14,046 nt of DNA, from contig CAMFCK010000004.1 of assembly GCA_945948775.1 (NCBI GenBank), positions 1-14,046 of the forward strand, given 5' to 3'. The number at the start of each line of letters is the position of its first letter. Position 1 is the first letter of the stretch. The notes beneath the pieces were generated by a model. That model did no database searches, was not told the DNA's origin, and worked only from the letters and a program-made list of their open reading frames with translations. Origin of the DNA: an uncultured Clostridia bacterium (lineage in GTDB: Bacteria; Bacillota; Clostridia; UBA1381). The translations under genes and the position numbers were made by a program. Positions 1 through 7,966 of this stretch are shown here, piece by piece.

Positions 1-271
1 CATCTTTTTCTTCCATATATGCCTCATAGCCGCCGCCCTGAAGCATAAAGCCGGGGATGACGCGGTGGAAGATAAGCCCTGCATAGAAGTCCTCATCGCA
101 AAGCTTGATAAAGTTTTCTACTGTTTTCGGCGCAACATCAGGATAAAGCTCTCCCTTCATTACTGAGCCGTCCTCCATTTCGATTGTAAAGTTGACATTT
201 TTGGACTTTCCGCAGGAGGATACCGTAAAAATCATCATAGCTGCAAGTATGATACTGAGTATTTTTTTCAT
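1..271 (-). CDS. Cyclophilin-type peptidyl-prolyl isomerase lipoprotein (3' part missing)
   Basis: The first 90 residues of a protein reading leftward off the window edge. It would catalyse cis-trans isomerisation of X-Pro bonds outside the cytoplasmic membrane. The N-terminus is a lipoprotein signal: MKK, a hydrophobic stretch at about residues 4-17, then lipobox VSSC with Cys20 as the lipidated residue. Cyclophilin features follow: a VAPKTVENF segment at 46-54 and [13 protein letters not shown] at 68-80. The catalytic Arg (R70), Phe (F75) and Gln (Q78) of the family are all present, so the visible part looks active. The start lies 17 bases after the gyrA stop. Its ribosome binding site AAAGGA overlaps the gyrA stop codon region (about 281-290), so co-transcription and perhaps coupled translation with gyrA are likely. 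The C-terminal half is outside the window. Confidence 0.9.
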   Translation of the reverse strand, partial: MKKILSIILAAMMIFTVSSCGKSKNVNFTIEMEDGSVMKGELYPDVAPKTVENFIKLCDEDFYAGLIFHRVIPGFMLQGGGYEAYMEEKD

Positions 272-288
272 GTTCTTAATTCCTTTCT

Positions 289-2820
289 TTATTCATTTTC
301 CGGCTGAGCGTCCGGTGCAGAAGCTTCCTCCGGGGTGATTTCAGCCTCGTCTTCATCTTCCTCGCGCGAGGTGAGCGCCATGCTTACTACGCTTACGCCG
401 TCTGCAAGACGCATCATGCGCACGCCCTGGGTTTGCCTGCCGAGCGTACTGATTTCTTCTGCATGCATTCTGATAAGAATACCCTCTGAGGTTATCATCA
501 TGATATCATTCTCATCAGTCACGCTGCATATACCCGCAAGCGGCCCGGTTTTTTCGGTTATGCGGTAGGTATACACGCCCTTGCCGCCGCGCGACTGGCA
601 GCTATACTCGTCAAAGGCGGTTTTTTTGCCGTAGCCGCTGGCTGTTACCGCAAGCAGCTTAGCGTTATCGTCAACCGTAACTGCACCGACAACATAATCA
701 TCTTTGCCAAGCCTTATTCCGCGTACGCCGCGCGTAGCTCTGCCTGTGTGGCGCACATCATTTTCATTAAAGCGAATTGCAAAACCTTTGCGCGTGCAAA
801 TCATAAGCTCGTCCGACGGGCCGGAGAGCATTACTTTTATAAGCTCATCGCCTTCAACAAGTTCGATAGCCCGCAGACCTCCGGCGCGTATGCGTGAATA
901 GTCCATAAGATCGGTCTTTTTTACAGTACCGTTCTTAGTTATAAAGGTCAGATAATTGCCTTCTTCAAAGCCGGAAACCGGGATCATGGTAGTGATCTTT
1001 TCGCCAGGCTCAAGCGGCAGCAGATTTACTATGGCTACGCCCTTTGCCTGCCTGCCTGCTTCGGGGATCTGATAGCCCTTCAGCCGATAAACTACGCCGC
1101 GGGTAGTAAACAGCAATATCTGGGAATGTGTGGAGGTGGTAAAGATATGCTCCACAAAATCCTCCTCGCGGGTTGTAAGCCCGGATATGCCGCGTCCGCC
1201 GCGGTGCTGGGATTTATATGTGGAAACGGGGACACGCTTGGTATAGCCGCTGTGCGTAAGCGTTACGACAATGTCCTCTTCCTCGATAAGGTCTTCAATG
1301 TCAAGGTCATCGGTTATCATTTCGATAGAGGTGCGGCGCTCGTCGCCGTATTTTGCCTTTATGCGCAGAAGATCTTCTTTTACTATGCCTAATACTCTGC
1401 CCTCGTTTGCAAGAATATCACGGTATTCTGCAATTTTTGACTGGGTATCGGCAAGATCCTGTTCAATTTTTTCGCGTTCAAGACCGGACAGGCGTCCTAA
1501 AGGCATCTGCCATATTGCAGTTGACTGGATTTCATCAAGTCCGAAACGCTCGGCAAAAACAGGCTTTGCATCGGCGAAGGTTTTTGACGCGCGGATGACC
1601 TTGATAATTTCATCAATATAGTCAAGGGCTATCTTATAGCCTTCCAGCAGGTGCTCGCGCTCCTCCGCTTTTTCAAGGTCAAAGCGTGTGCGGCGTGAAA
1701 TGACATCCTCCTGATGCGCGATATAGTAATTTATCATCTCTCGCAGATTCAGTATCTTCGGACGCTTATCAACAAGCGCAAGCAAAATAACGCCGAAGGT
1801 TTCCTGCATCTGTGTAAACTTATACAGATTGTTAAGAACCACATTCGGATTTGCATCACGTTTTAAATCTATTATAAGATTGATGTTTTCATCGGAAAGA
1901 TCGCGCGTGCCGGAGATGCCGTCTATTTTACCGTCATGCACCAGTTCATTAATTGCGCGTTCAAGGCGCTGCTTGTTGACCTGATAGGGAATTTCGCTGA
2001 CAACAATTCTTGATCTGCCGTTTTCAAGCTCCTCAATTTCAGCTCTTGCACGCACGATAATTTTGCCGCGGCCGGTGGTGTATGCAGCGCGGATGCCGCT
2101 GAGCCCCATAATAATGCCGCCTGTCGGGAAATCGGGGCCCTTTATATAATTCATAAGCTCGTCAAGCTCAATCATAGGATCGTCTATGACAGCGATAATG
2201 CCGTCAATGACCTCGCTGAGATTGTGAGGCGGAATATTGGTCGCCATGCCGACAGCGATTCCGGCGGAGCCGTTTACCAAAAGATTAGGAAACCGTGACG
2301 GAAGTACGTCCGGCTCCTGGAGCTTATCATCATAGTTCGGCACAAAATCGACCGTTTCTTTTTCAATGTCGGTCAGCATTTCCGCTGCAAGTCTGGACAT
2401 TTTTGCCTCGGTATAACGGTATGCAGCAGGCGGATCGCCGTCGATAGAACCGAAATTTCCCTTGCCCTGAACCAAGGGGTATCTGAGGGAGAAATCCTGC
2501 CCCAGACGAACCATGGCATCATAAACCGACGCGTCTCCGTGGGGGTGATATTTACCAAGCACATCGCCGACGGTTGCCGCAGACTTGCGGAAGTCATTTT
2601 CATAAAGAAGCTTTGATTCGTACATATTGTAGAGAATACGGCGGTGAACAGGCTTCATGCCGTCGCGCACATCAGGCAGCGCACGCGAAACAATAACGCT
2701 CATTGCGTAATCAATGTACGATTGCTTCATTTCCTTATTAAGCTCAACGTCAACTATTTTTTGATTAGCAATAGCCTCCATGTCAAGCTGTTTTTCATTG
2801 GTCTTTTTAGCCACAGGCAT
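289..2820 (-). CDS. gyrA: DNA gyrase subunit A
   Basis: Breakage-reunion subunit of DNA gyrase, which introduces negative supercoils using ATP hydrolysed by GyrB. The 843 residues match the family. The N-terminal winged-helix/tower part carries [10 protein letters not shown] at 92-101 and the catalytic tyrosine Y136 in the AAYRYTE context. The C-terminal beta-pinwheel starts near residue 515, and its GyrA box QHRGGRG at 538-544 separates gyrase from topoisomerase IV ParC. A related QSRGGKG lies at 742-748 in a later blade. The protein ends in an acidic tail from about residue 816. The quinolone-determining position equal to E. coli Ser83 is Ala97, while Asp87 is kept as D101. The ATG at 2818-2820 has AGGAGG at 2824-2829, only 3 bases away. 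gyrB is not adjacent in this window. Transcription is probably from the promoter at 2909-2937. Confidence 0.98.
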   Translation of the reverse strand: MPVAKKTNEKQLDMEAIANQKIVDVELNKEMKQSYIDYAMSVIVSRALPDVRDGMKPVHRRILYNMYESKLLYENDFRKSAATVGDVLGKYHPHGDASVYDAMVRLGQDFSLRYPLVQGKGNFGSIDGDPPAAYRYTEAKMSRLAAEMLTDIEKETVDFVPNYDDKLQEPDVLPSRFPNLLVNGSAGIAVGMATNIPPHNLSEVIDGIIAVIDDPMIELDELMNYIKGPDFPTGGIIMGLSGIRAAYTTGRGKIIVRARAEIEELENGRSRIVVSEIPYQVNKQRLERAINELVHDGKIDGISGTRDLSDENINLIIDLKRDANPNVVLNNLYKFTQMQETFGVILLALVDKRPKILNLREMINYYIAHQEDVISRRTRFDLEKAEEREHLLEGYKIALDYIDEIIKVIRASKTFADAKPVFAERFGLDEIQSTAIWQMPLGRLSGLEREKIEQDLADTQSKIAEYRDILANEGRVLGIVKEDLLRIKAKYGDERRTSIEMITDDLDIEDLIEEEDIVVTLTHSGYTKRVPVSTYKSQHRGGRGISGLTTREEDFVEHIFTTSTHSQILLFTTRGVVYRLKGYQIPEAGRQAKGVAIVNLLPLEPGEKITTMIPVSGFEEGNYLTFITKNGTVKKTDLMDYSRIRAGGLRAIELVEGDELIKVMLSGPSDELMICTRKGFAIRFNENDVRHTGRATRGVRGIRLGKDDYVVGAVTVDDNAKLLAVTASGYGKKTAFDEYSCQSRGGKGVYTYRITEKTGPLAGICSVTDENDIMMITSEGILIRMHAEEISTLGRQTQGVRMMRLADGVSVVSMALTSREEDEDEAEITPEEASAPDAQPENE

Positions 2821-2908
2821 ATGCCTCCTAAATTATGATTTCCTGATGCCGAAAACCAGAATCAGCTTTCAGCAGATCCGCATCCGAAGACACAGAATTT
2901 ACTATATA

Positions 2909-2937
2909 ATTATAGCACAATTGAGTGAAAAAAGCAA
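2909..2937 (-). promoter_or_regulatory. Probable sigma-A promoter of gyrA
   Basis: Read on the minus strand: -35 TTGCTT at 2932-2937, a 17-base spacer, and -10 TATAAT at 2909-2914 preceded by TGC, giving an extended -10. The transcript would start near 2902 and leave a leader of about 80 bases before the gyrA start. No riboswitch-like structure was seen in that leader. Confidence 0.75.
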
Positions 2938-3016
2938 GCAAAACCGCGCATTTTTCGCCGAGTAAAGGGAAGAATATACAGCCGTGGCGGGCAGAAAATA
3001 CACAAAAGAGAGATTA

Positions 3017-3191
3017 TGTAAACCAAGTGTGTTGAGTTATCCACAGGTGGACAAACCGTGAAAAACAAAAAAAGCGAGTATTTATAAGCAAAAACTCAGT
3101 TTTCCACGTTTTCCACACACTTATCCACGGGGAAAAGGTATAAAATAAACCGCATAACTGCGTTGAAGAAAAATTACCCACTTGGTTTACA
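3017..3191. repeat. 13-bp perfect inverted repeat flanking DnaA boxes
   Basis: Left arm TGTAAACCAAGTG at 3017-3029 and right arm CACTTGGTTTACA at 3179-3191 are exact reverse complements, with 149 bases between the arms. All four boxes of DnaA cluster 1 lie inside. The arms could be two copies of a protein binding site in opposite orientation, or could pair as a large cruciform base. No known motif was recognised in them. Confidence 0.8.
3037..3129 (+). promoter_or_regulatory. DnaA box cluster 1
   Basis: Exact DnaA box TTATCCACA at 3037-3045. Then come three closely packed same-orientation boxes: TTTTCCACG at 3100-3108 (two mismatches), TTTTCCACA at 3109-3117 (one mismatch) and TTATCCACG at 3121-3129 (one mismatch). 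The first box is also part of a small dyad, TCCAC-AG-GTGGA, at 3040-3051. Confidence 0.7.
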
Positions 3192-3464
3192 ATAAATTAT
3201 GAGAAAAATACCGGAGTTTTTCACAGCAGATGTGCAGCAAGTGTTAAGAAAATGTAATATTGTTCCAAAAACAGCGCAGCTATGCGGAAAATACATGTTA
3301 AAAATTTTTTGCAAAGTTATCCACACCTGTGGAAAGGTGCGTGGGAAACGGGAAAAAGCTATAAAACAAAGCAAGATACAATAAATTTATACAATCGGCT
3401 TAAAACATAAGGCATATTACTGGTAAAAACAACGATTTTAAGCAGATGGACGCTACAATAAATT
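3188..3464 (+). repeat. Three direct copies of TACAATAAATT
   Basis: Exact 11-mer copies at 3188-3198, 3377-3387 and 3454-3464, all in the same orientation. The first overlaps the right arm of the 13-bp inverted repeat, and the third runs into the TTGACA -35 element of the glgA promoter. They may be operator sites or AT-rich iteron-like elements. Confidence 0.7.
3317..3336 (+). promoter_or_regulatory. DnaA box pair 2
   Basis: Exact DnaA box TTATCCACA at 3317-3325. It is followed head-to-head by TGTGGAAAG at 3328-3336, a two-mismatch box on the other strand. The pair forms the dyad CCACA-CC-TGTGG at 3321-3332. Confidence 0.65.
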
Positions 3465-3491
3465 GACAAACAGCCGTTTTTGCTGTACAAT
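3463..3491 (+). promoter_or_regulatory. Sigma-A promoter of glgA
   Basis: Consensus -35 TTGACA at 3463-3468, a 17-base spacer, and -10 TACAAT at 3486-3491. Transcription would start near 3498, about 67 bases before the glgA start. A second TATAAT at 3529-3534 has no matching -35. The -35 is overlapped by one copy of the 11-mer repeat. Confidence 0.8.
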
Positions 3492-3564
3492 TAAACATAA
3501 ATTCAGGTATCTCTTGATATAAAAGCTGTATAATAATAGTATGACAGAAAGGGAGAGTTACACT

Positions 3565-5319
3565 ATGAAGATTTTATATGCAAGCTCGGAGGCGGCTCCG
3601 TTCGTTAAAACGGGCGGTTTGGGAGATGTTGCCGGTTCGCTGCCGGCTATGCTGCGCGAAAAGGGAGTGGACGCGCGCGTTATCATGCCGCTGTATCGGT
3701 GTATACCGCAGCAATACAAGGAGAAAATGACATACCTTAATCATATATATATTGATATGTCGTGGCGCAAGCAGTATTGCGGCGTGTTTTCTATGGAGTA
3801 TGAGGGGACCGTCTTTTACTTTGTGGATAATGAATTCTATTTCAACGGGGATAAGCCGTATGACTATATTCATCTGGACTGCGAAAAATTTATCTTCTTC
3901 TCAAAAGCAGTACTGTCGCTTCTTCCTACGCTCGACTTCCGTCCGGATGTCATAAACTGCAACGATTGGCAGACCGGAGCTATACCGGTGTTTCTTGACA
4001 CCTTTCAGGATAATCCCTTCTACCGCGGGATAAAAACCGTTATGACCATTCACAATCTGAAGTTTCAGGGCAGATGGGATTTCAGAAAAATCAAGGACGT
4101 TATGGGCATAAGCGATTATTATTTTACCAGCGATAAGCTTGAATATTATAAAGATGCAAACCTTTTAAAGGGCGGCATTGTTTATGCAAATAAAGTCACT
4201 ACCGTTTCGGAAAGCTATGCGCGGGAAATAACCACAGAGGAATACGGCGAGGGCTTGAGCGGCTTGCTTTCTGCACGCAGGGGAGATATTGTCGGCATTG
4301 TCAACGGTATTTCCTATAAGGACTGGAATCCCGAAACAGATCCGATGATTTACAAGTGCTACAGCGCGGCAAACGCTGCAGAGGGTAAGAGGCTGAATAA
4401 AATCGCCTTGCAGCAGCAGCTTAATCTGCCGGCAGATGAGAATAAGTTTATGGTTGGTATAGTTTCGCGTCTTACCGACCAGAAGGGCTTTGACCTTGTT
4501 GCTGGGGCGCTTGAGCAGCTTTGCGCCGGAGGCTGTCAGATAGTTATACTCGGTACCGGCGATGAGGCATATGAAAACCTGTTCCGGCATTATGCATGGA
4601 AGTATCCCGACCGCGTGAGCGCAAATATTTATTTTTCAAATGATCTGTCGCATAAAATATATGCTGCGTGCGACGCATTTTTGATGCCATCACGGTTTGA
4701 ACCGTGCGGTCTGTCGCAGCTTATTTCCATGCGCTACGGCACGCTGCCTATAGTAAGGGAAACAGGCGGACTTAAAGACACCGTTCAGCCTTATAATGAG
4801 TTTTCAGGCGAGGGCACAGGCTTTTCCTTTGCTAAGTATACCGTAAACGATATGATGTATGTCATTAATTATGCAATGGATACCTACTATAATCACAGAA
4901 AAGCATGGAACAGCATAATTTCCAATGCTATGAGCAGAGATTTTTCGTGGTCGGTTTCGGCGGATAAATATATTGCGCTTTACCGCGAAATGACCGGAAT
5001 ACATGACGAACCGGATGAAAAAAAAGAGCCTGAACAATCAGAAAAGCCCCCGGTTTCGGGAACTCCTGCGCCAGAAAAGCCGGCTGCAAAAGCAGCAAAG
5101 GCAGAGGAAAAAGCAGCGAAGCCTGCGGCGAAAAAGGCAGCTTTAAAAGCGGAAAGTCCAACGATAGAAAAGACAGCTGCAAAAGCAGCCAAGTCCGCAG
5201 CAAAAACAGTAAAGCCTGAGAAATCTGCTGCAAAAAGGACATCTGCGCCGGCGAAGAAATCGGCAGCAGGAAAAACCGGCACGGGAAAGACTGCGGGCGG
5301 TAAAGGTAAAAAGGAATAA
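3565..5319 (+). CDS. glgA: Glycogen synthase with long Lys/Ala-rich C-terminal tail
   Basis: ADP-glucose:alpha-1,4-glucan glucosyltransferase (family GT5) of cytoplasmic glycogen synthesis. Key residues are present: KTGGL at 15-19 for ADP-glucose binding, R302 and K307 in SRLTDQKG, and E379 in the SRFEPCG motif. The start at 3565 is preferred over an in-frame ATG at 3541 because GGGAGAG at 3551-3557 lies 7 bases before it and the protein then begins MKILYASSEAAPF, as family members do. The enzyme proper ends near residue 479, the usual length of about 477. Another 105 residues follow: a short acidic patch (480-494), then a segment dominated by Lys, Ala, Pro, Ser and Thr that resembles histone H1 tails. 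Residues 481-584 hold 25 Lys and 26 Ala. Codons for Ala and Lys vary, so the tail is not a simple trinucleotide expansion. glgB, glgC and glgD are not adjacent. Confidence 0.96.
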   Translation: MKILYASSEAAPFVKTGGLGDVAGSLPAMLREKGVDARVIMPLYRCIPQQYKEKMTYLNHIYIDMSWRKQYCGVFSMEYEGTVFYFVDNEFYFNGDKPYDYIHLDCEKFIFFSKAVLSLLPTLDFRPDVINCNDWQTGAIPVFLDTFQDNPFYRGIKTVMTIHNLKFQGRWDFRKIKDVMGISDYYFTSDKLEYYKDANLLKGGIVYANKVTTVSESYAREITTEEYGEGLSGLLSARRGDIVGIVNGISYKDWNPETDPMIYKCYSAANAAEGKRLNKIALQQQLNLPADENKFMVGIVSRLTDQKGFDLVAGALEQLCAGGCQIVILGTGDEAYENLFRHYAWKYPDRVSANIYFSNDLSHKIYAACDAFLMPSRFEPCGLSQLISMRYGTLPIVRETGGLKDTVQPYNEFSGEGTGFSFAKYTVNDMMYVINYAMDTYYNHRKAWNSIISNAMSRDFSWSVSADKYIALYREMTGIHDEPDEKKEPEQSEKPPVSGTPAPEKPAAKAAKAEEKAAKPAAKKAALKAESPTIEKTAAKAAKSAAKTVKPEKSAAKRTSAPAKKSAAGKTGTGKTAGGKGKKE

Positions 5320-5330
5320 ACCACGTTATA

Positions 5331-5355
5331 CCGCACGCAAATATTCTGTGTGCGG
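5331..5355 (+). other. Stem-loop between glgA and glgP
   Basis: CCGCACGCA at 5331-5339 pairs with TGTGTGCGG at 5347-5355 (9 pairs, one G-U, 7-base loop). No run of T follows, so it is a poor terminator. It may act as an attenuator or as an mRNA end stabiliser between the two genes. Confidence 0.5.
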
Positions 5356-5402
5356 GCGTGTTTCATATATATAAAAACACGAAGTTGAAAGGAATGTAAC
5401 AT

Positions 5403-7859
5403 ATGGCAGCAAAAAAGCTTACCGCGGCGGAGCAGAAGCTTGTCGCGGAAATTGAAGGCAAGGTTTCCAGGCATTTCGGAAAGGTGCTGGAGGAGGCCAC
5501 GCCGAAAATGATTTATACTGCGTGCGCGCTGACTGCGCGTGACCGCATTATGGAAAAATGGGCGGTATCCCACAAGGAGGTCAAGGAGGAGGGCTCAAAG
5601 AAGCTTTATTATCTTTCCTTTGAATTTTTGATGGGCAGACTGCTTGCAACAAATATTCTCAATCTCATGCAGACAAAGGAATATGAAAATGCGCTTGAGT
5701 ATATGGGCTATAAGCTATCCAACGTTGCCGAGCTGGAAAATGACGCAGGTCTCGGAAACGGAGGCTTAGGCAGACTTGCAGCATGCTTTATTGATTCGCT
5801 TACCACTCTTGATCTGCCGGCATACGGCTGTACCATTCGCTATGAATACGGACTTTTCCGACAGAAGATTGTTGACGGCTATCAGATTGAGCTTCCGGAC
5901 ACATGGCTTGAAAACGGCAATGCGTGGGAGATTGCGCGTCCGGAGGAGGCCGTTGAGGTCAAATTCGGAGGACAGGTACACTCCGAGTGGCAGGACGGCA
6001 GATTTATATGCAGATATGAAAATCAGCATACAATCATTGCTATGCCGTATGATGTGCCGCTTGTAGGCTATGATTCAAAAATTGTTAATAAGCTGCGCCT
6101 TTGGTCGGCAAAATCTCCCGACTATATTAATATGAAGGAATTTAACAGCGGCAACTATGCCCGTGCTGTTGAGGAAAAACAGCTTGCAGAGATCATCTCA
6201 AAGGTACTCTATCCTGAGGACAATCACACAGAGGGTAAGGAGCTGCGCTTAAAACAGCAGTATTTCCTTGTTTCGGCAACGATTCAGTGGATTTTGAAGG
6301 AGTATGAATCCCGTTACGGTGCGGACTGGGGCAATTTGCCTGAAAAAGCGGTTATCCATATAAATGATACGCATCCCACGCTCGCAATTCCGGAGCTTAT
6401 GCGTATACTGCTTGACGAAAAAGGGCTTGGCTGGGACGGGGCATGGTCGATAACGCAGAGAACCTTTGCCTATACCAACCATACAGTTATGTCAGAGGCG
6501 CTTGAAAAGTGGCCGCTTGATATGTTCCGCCGCATACTGCCGAGAATATCCATGATTGTGGAGGAAATAAACCGCCGCCTGATGGAAAGTCTTGAAGCGT
6601 TCTATCCGGGCGATACCGGCAAGCATAAGTGGATGGCAATAATAAGCGATAATCAGGTATTCATGGCGAATTTGTGCCTTGCAACCTGTTTTGCCATCAA
6701 CGGCGTGTCCGCTCTGCATACAGACATTCTTAAAAAGGACATATTTGCTGACTATTACCGTATGGATACCTCGCGTTTCCATGCGATAACAAACGGTATC
6801 ACCTTCCGCCGCTGGATCTGCAACTGCAATCCGGAGCTTGCGGCGCTTATCACCTCCAAGATAGGAAATAAATGGATAAAGGACTATACCGAGCTTGAAA
6901 AAATCAAAAAGTATGCAAAAGACGCAGATTTTAAAGCAAAGTTTGCTAAAATTAAGCATGACAATAAGGTTCGGCTTGCCGAATATATCAAAATTCATAA
7001 TAATATTGATGTCAACCCGGACTCGATTTTCGACGTGCAGGCAAAACGTTTGCATGAATACAAGCGTCAGCTTATGAATATCCTGCATATTCTTGCCGAT
7101 TATAATAAGCTCGTTGAGAATCCGAAGCTTGACTATACTCCGCGCACCGTTATATTCGGAGCAAAGGCGGCACCGGGCTATACAAGAGCCAAGCTTATAA
7201 TAAAGCTTATCAACACGATTGCCGATAAAATAAATAATGACGAGCGCATTAAGGGCAAAATAAAGGTAGTATTCCTCGAAAACTACGGCGTATCGGTAGC
7301 TGAAAGGCTTGTCGTTGCGGCGGATGTTTCAGAGCAGATTTCGACTGCCGGTAAGGAAGCGTCAGGTACGGGCAATATGAAATTTATGCTTAACGGTGCT
7401 GTTACTATCGGAACGCTTGACGGTGCAAATGTTGAGATGAGCGAGCAGCTTGGAAATGAGAATATTTATATCTTCGGTCTGACAGCCGACGAGGTTAAGG
7501 CAAGGATTCGCTTCAACGATACGCAGGAGGTCAAGACAATTTATTCTACAAATACAGTACTTCGTACAGTTATGGAGCAGCTTATCTCCGGTGAGCTGGA
7601 GCCTGTTCATCCGCAGCTGTTCAAGGAGCTTTACCAGACGCTGCTTTTCGGGGATTACGGCTATCCGGATACTTATATGGTTCTGCGCGATTTTGACGCA
7701 TACTGTGAAACTCAGGATAAAATAGGCAGAGATTACAAGGATCAGGATAAGTGGATTGAAATGGCTATCATGAATACAGCATCTGCAGGATATTTCTCCT
7801 CCGACCGCACAATCAATGAATATAACGAAAAGATCTGGCATTTAAAGCAGATAAAATAG
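5403..7859 (+). CDS. glgP: Glycogen/alpha-glucan phosphorylase
   Basis: Family GT35 enzyme that releases glucose-1-phosphate from the non-reducing ends of glycogen or maltodextrin, using pyridoxal phosphate. The 818 residues match the usual length of about 800-840. The cofactor lysine is K660 in the GTGNMKFMLNGA motif, followed by the conserved GTLDGANVEM. The N-terminal half shows YYLSFEFLMGR, GNGGLGRLAACF and the IRYEYGLF segment typical of the family. The start ATG has AAAGGA at 5388-5393, 9 bases away. It lies 83 bases after glgA in the same direction with no clear promoter between, so it is probably co-transcribed, with a stem-loop in the gap that may adjust its level. GlgP and MalP cannot be told apart by sequence alone, but the glgA neighbour favours glycogen. 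A terminator follows. Confidence 0.97.
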   Translation: MAAKKLTAAEQKLVAEIEGKVSRHFGKVLEEATPKMIYTACALTARDRIMEKWAVSHKEVKEEGSKKLYYLSFEFLMGRLLATNILNLMQTKEYENALEYMGYKLSNVAELENDAGLGNGGLGRLAACFIDSLTTLDLPAYGCTIRYEYGLFRQKIVDGYQIELPDTWLENGNAWEIARPEEAVEVKFGGQVHSEWQDGRFICRYENQHTIIAMPYDVPLVGYDSKIVNKLRLWSAKSPDYINMKEFNSGNYARAVEEKQLAEIISKVLYPEDNHTEGKELRLKQQYFLVSATIQWILKEYESRYGADWGNLPEKAVIHINDTHPTLAIPELMRILLDEKGLGWDGAWSITQRTFAYTNHTVMSEALEKWPLDMFRRILPRISMIVEEINRRLMESLEAFYPGDTGKHKWMAIISDNQVFMANLCLATCFAINGVSALHTDILKKDIFADYYRMDTSRFHAITNGITFRRWICNCNPELAALITSKIGNKWIKDYTELEKIKKYAKDADFKAKFAKIKHDNKVRLAEYIKIHNNIDVNPDSIFDVQAKRLHEYKRQLMNILHILADYNKLVENPKLDYTPRTVIFGAKAAPGYTRAKLIIKLINTIADKINNDERIKGKIKVVFLENYGVSVAERLVVAADVSEQISTAGKEASGTGNMKFMLNGAVTIGTLDGANVEMSEQLGNENIYIFGLTADEVKARIRFNDTQEVKTIYSTNTVLRTVMEQLISGELEPVHPQLFKELYQTLLFGDYGYPDTYMVLRDFDAYCETQDKIGRDYKDQDKWIEMAIMNTASAGYFSSDRTINEYNEKIWHLKQIK

Positions 7860-7880
7860 CCGGCAGGCGGAATTATTGTT

Positions 7881-7920
7881 GCGGGAGCGGTGTAGAGTAT
7901 ACTCCACTCCCGTGCTTTTT
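7881..7920 (+). terminator. Probable intrinsic terminator after glgP
   Basis: CGGGA at 7882-7886 pairs with TCCCG at 7908-7912. An inner stem GTG/CAC and GAG/CTC around a TATA loop continues it with small bulges, and TTTTT follows at 7916-7920. It would separate the glgA-glgP transcript from the amylase gene, perhaps with read-through, since no clear promoter was seen before that gene. Confidence 0.65.
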
Positions 7921-7966
7921 ATAAAATGCGCCGGAGCCAAACCGGGATTTTCGTATGGAGGAATTT

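Larger units (their letters stand above)
2985..3400. other. Origin-like DnaA-binding intergenic region
   Basis: The non-coding stretch between divergent gyrA and glgA. It contains two exact DnaA boxes TTATCCACA (3037-3045 and 3317-3325), near-matches at 3100, 3109, 3121 and 3328, a 13-bp inverted repeat enclosing the first cluster, and repeated AT-rich 11-mers. A-rich and T-rich tracts surround them. Genes on each side point away from it, as is usual next to a bidirectional origin. It could be oriC or part of a bipartite oriC, a DnaA-titration cluster like those known in Bacillus subtilis, or a DnaA-responsive operator for gyrA and glgA. No dnaA or dnaN gene is in the window, so the role is inferred. 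Short ORFs here lack ribosome binding sites and are not called. Confidence 0.5.

Noticed and set aside
3199..3384. A 61-codon plus-strand ORF in the gyrA-glgA gap
   Set aside because: No ribosome binding site, it contains a DnaA box pair, and its composition looks non-coding.
5083..5189. Repeats in the glgA tail as a CRISPR or mobile repeat
   Set aside because: The repeated unit is in frame, short and explained by Ala-Lys coding; there is no spacer structure.
4980..5573. A 197-codon antisense ORF across the glgA tail and glgP start
   Set aside because: It is the mirror of the Lys/Ala-rich tail, giving Phe/Ala/Leu-rich text. It lacks a ribosome binding site and spans two well-supported genes.
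6492..7088. A 198-codon antisense ORF within glgP
   Set aside because: Composition is that of a reverse-strand shadow of a conserved gene; no recognisable domain and no ribosome binding site.
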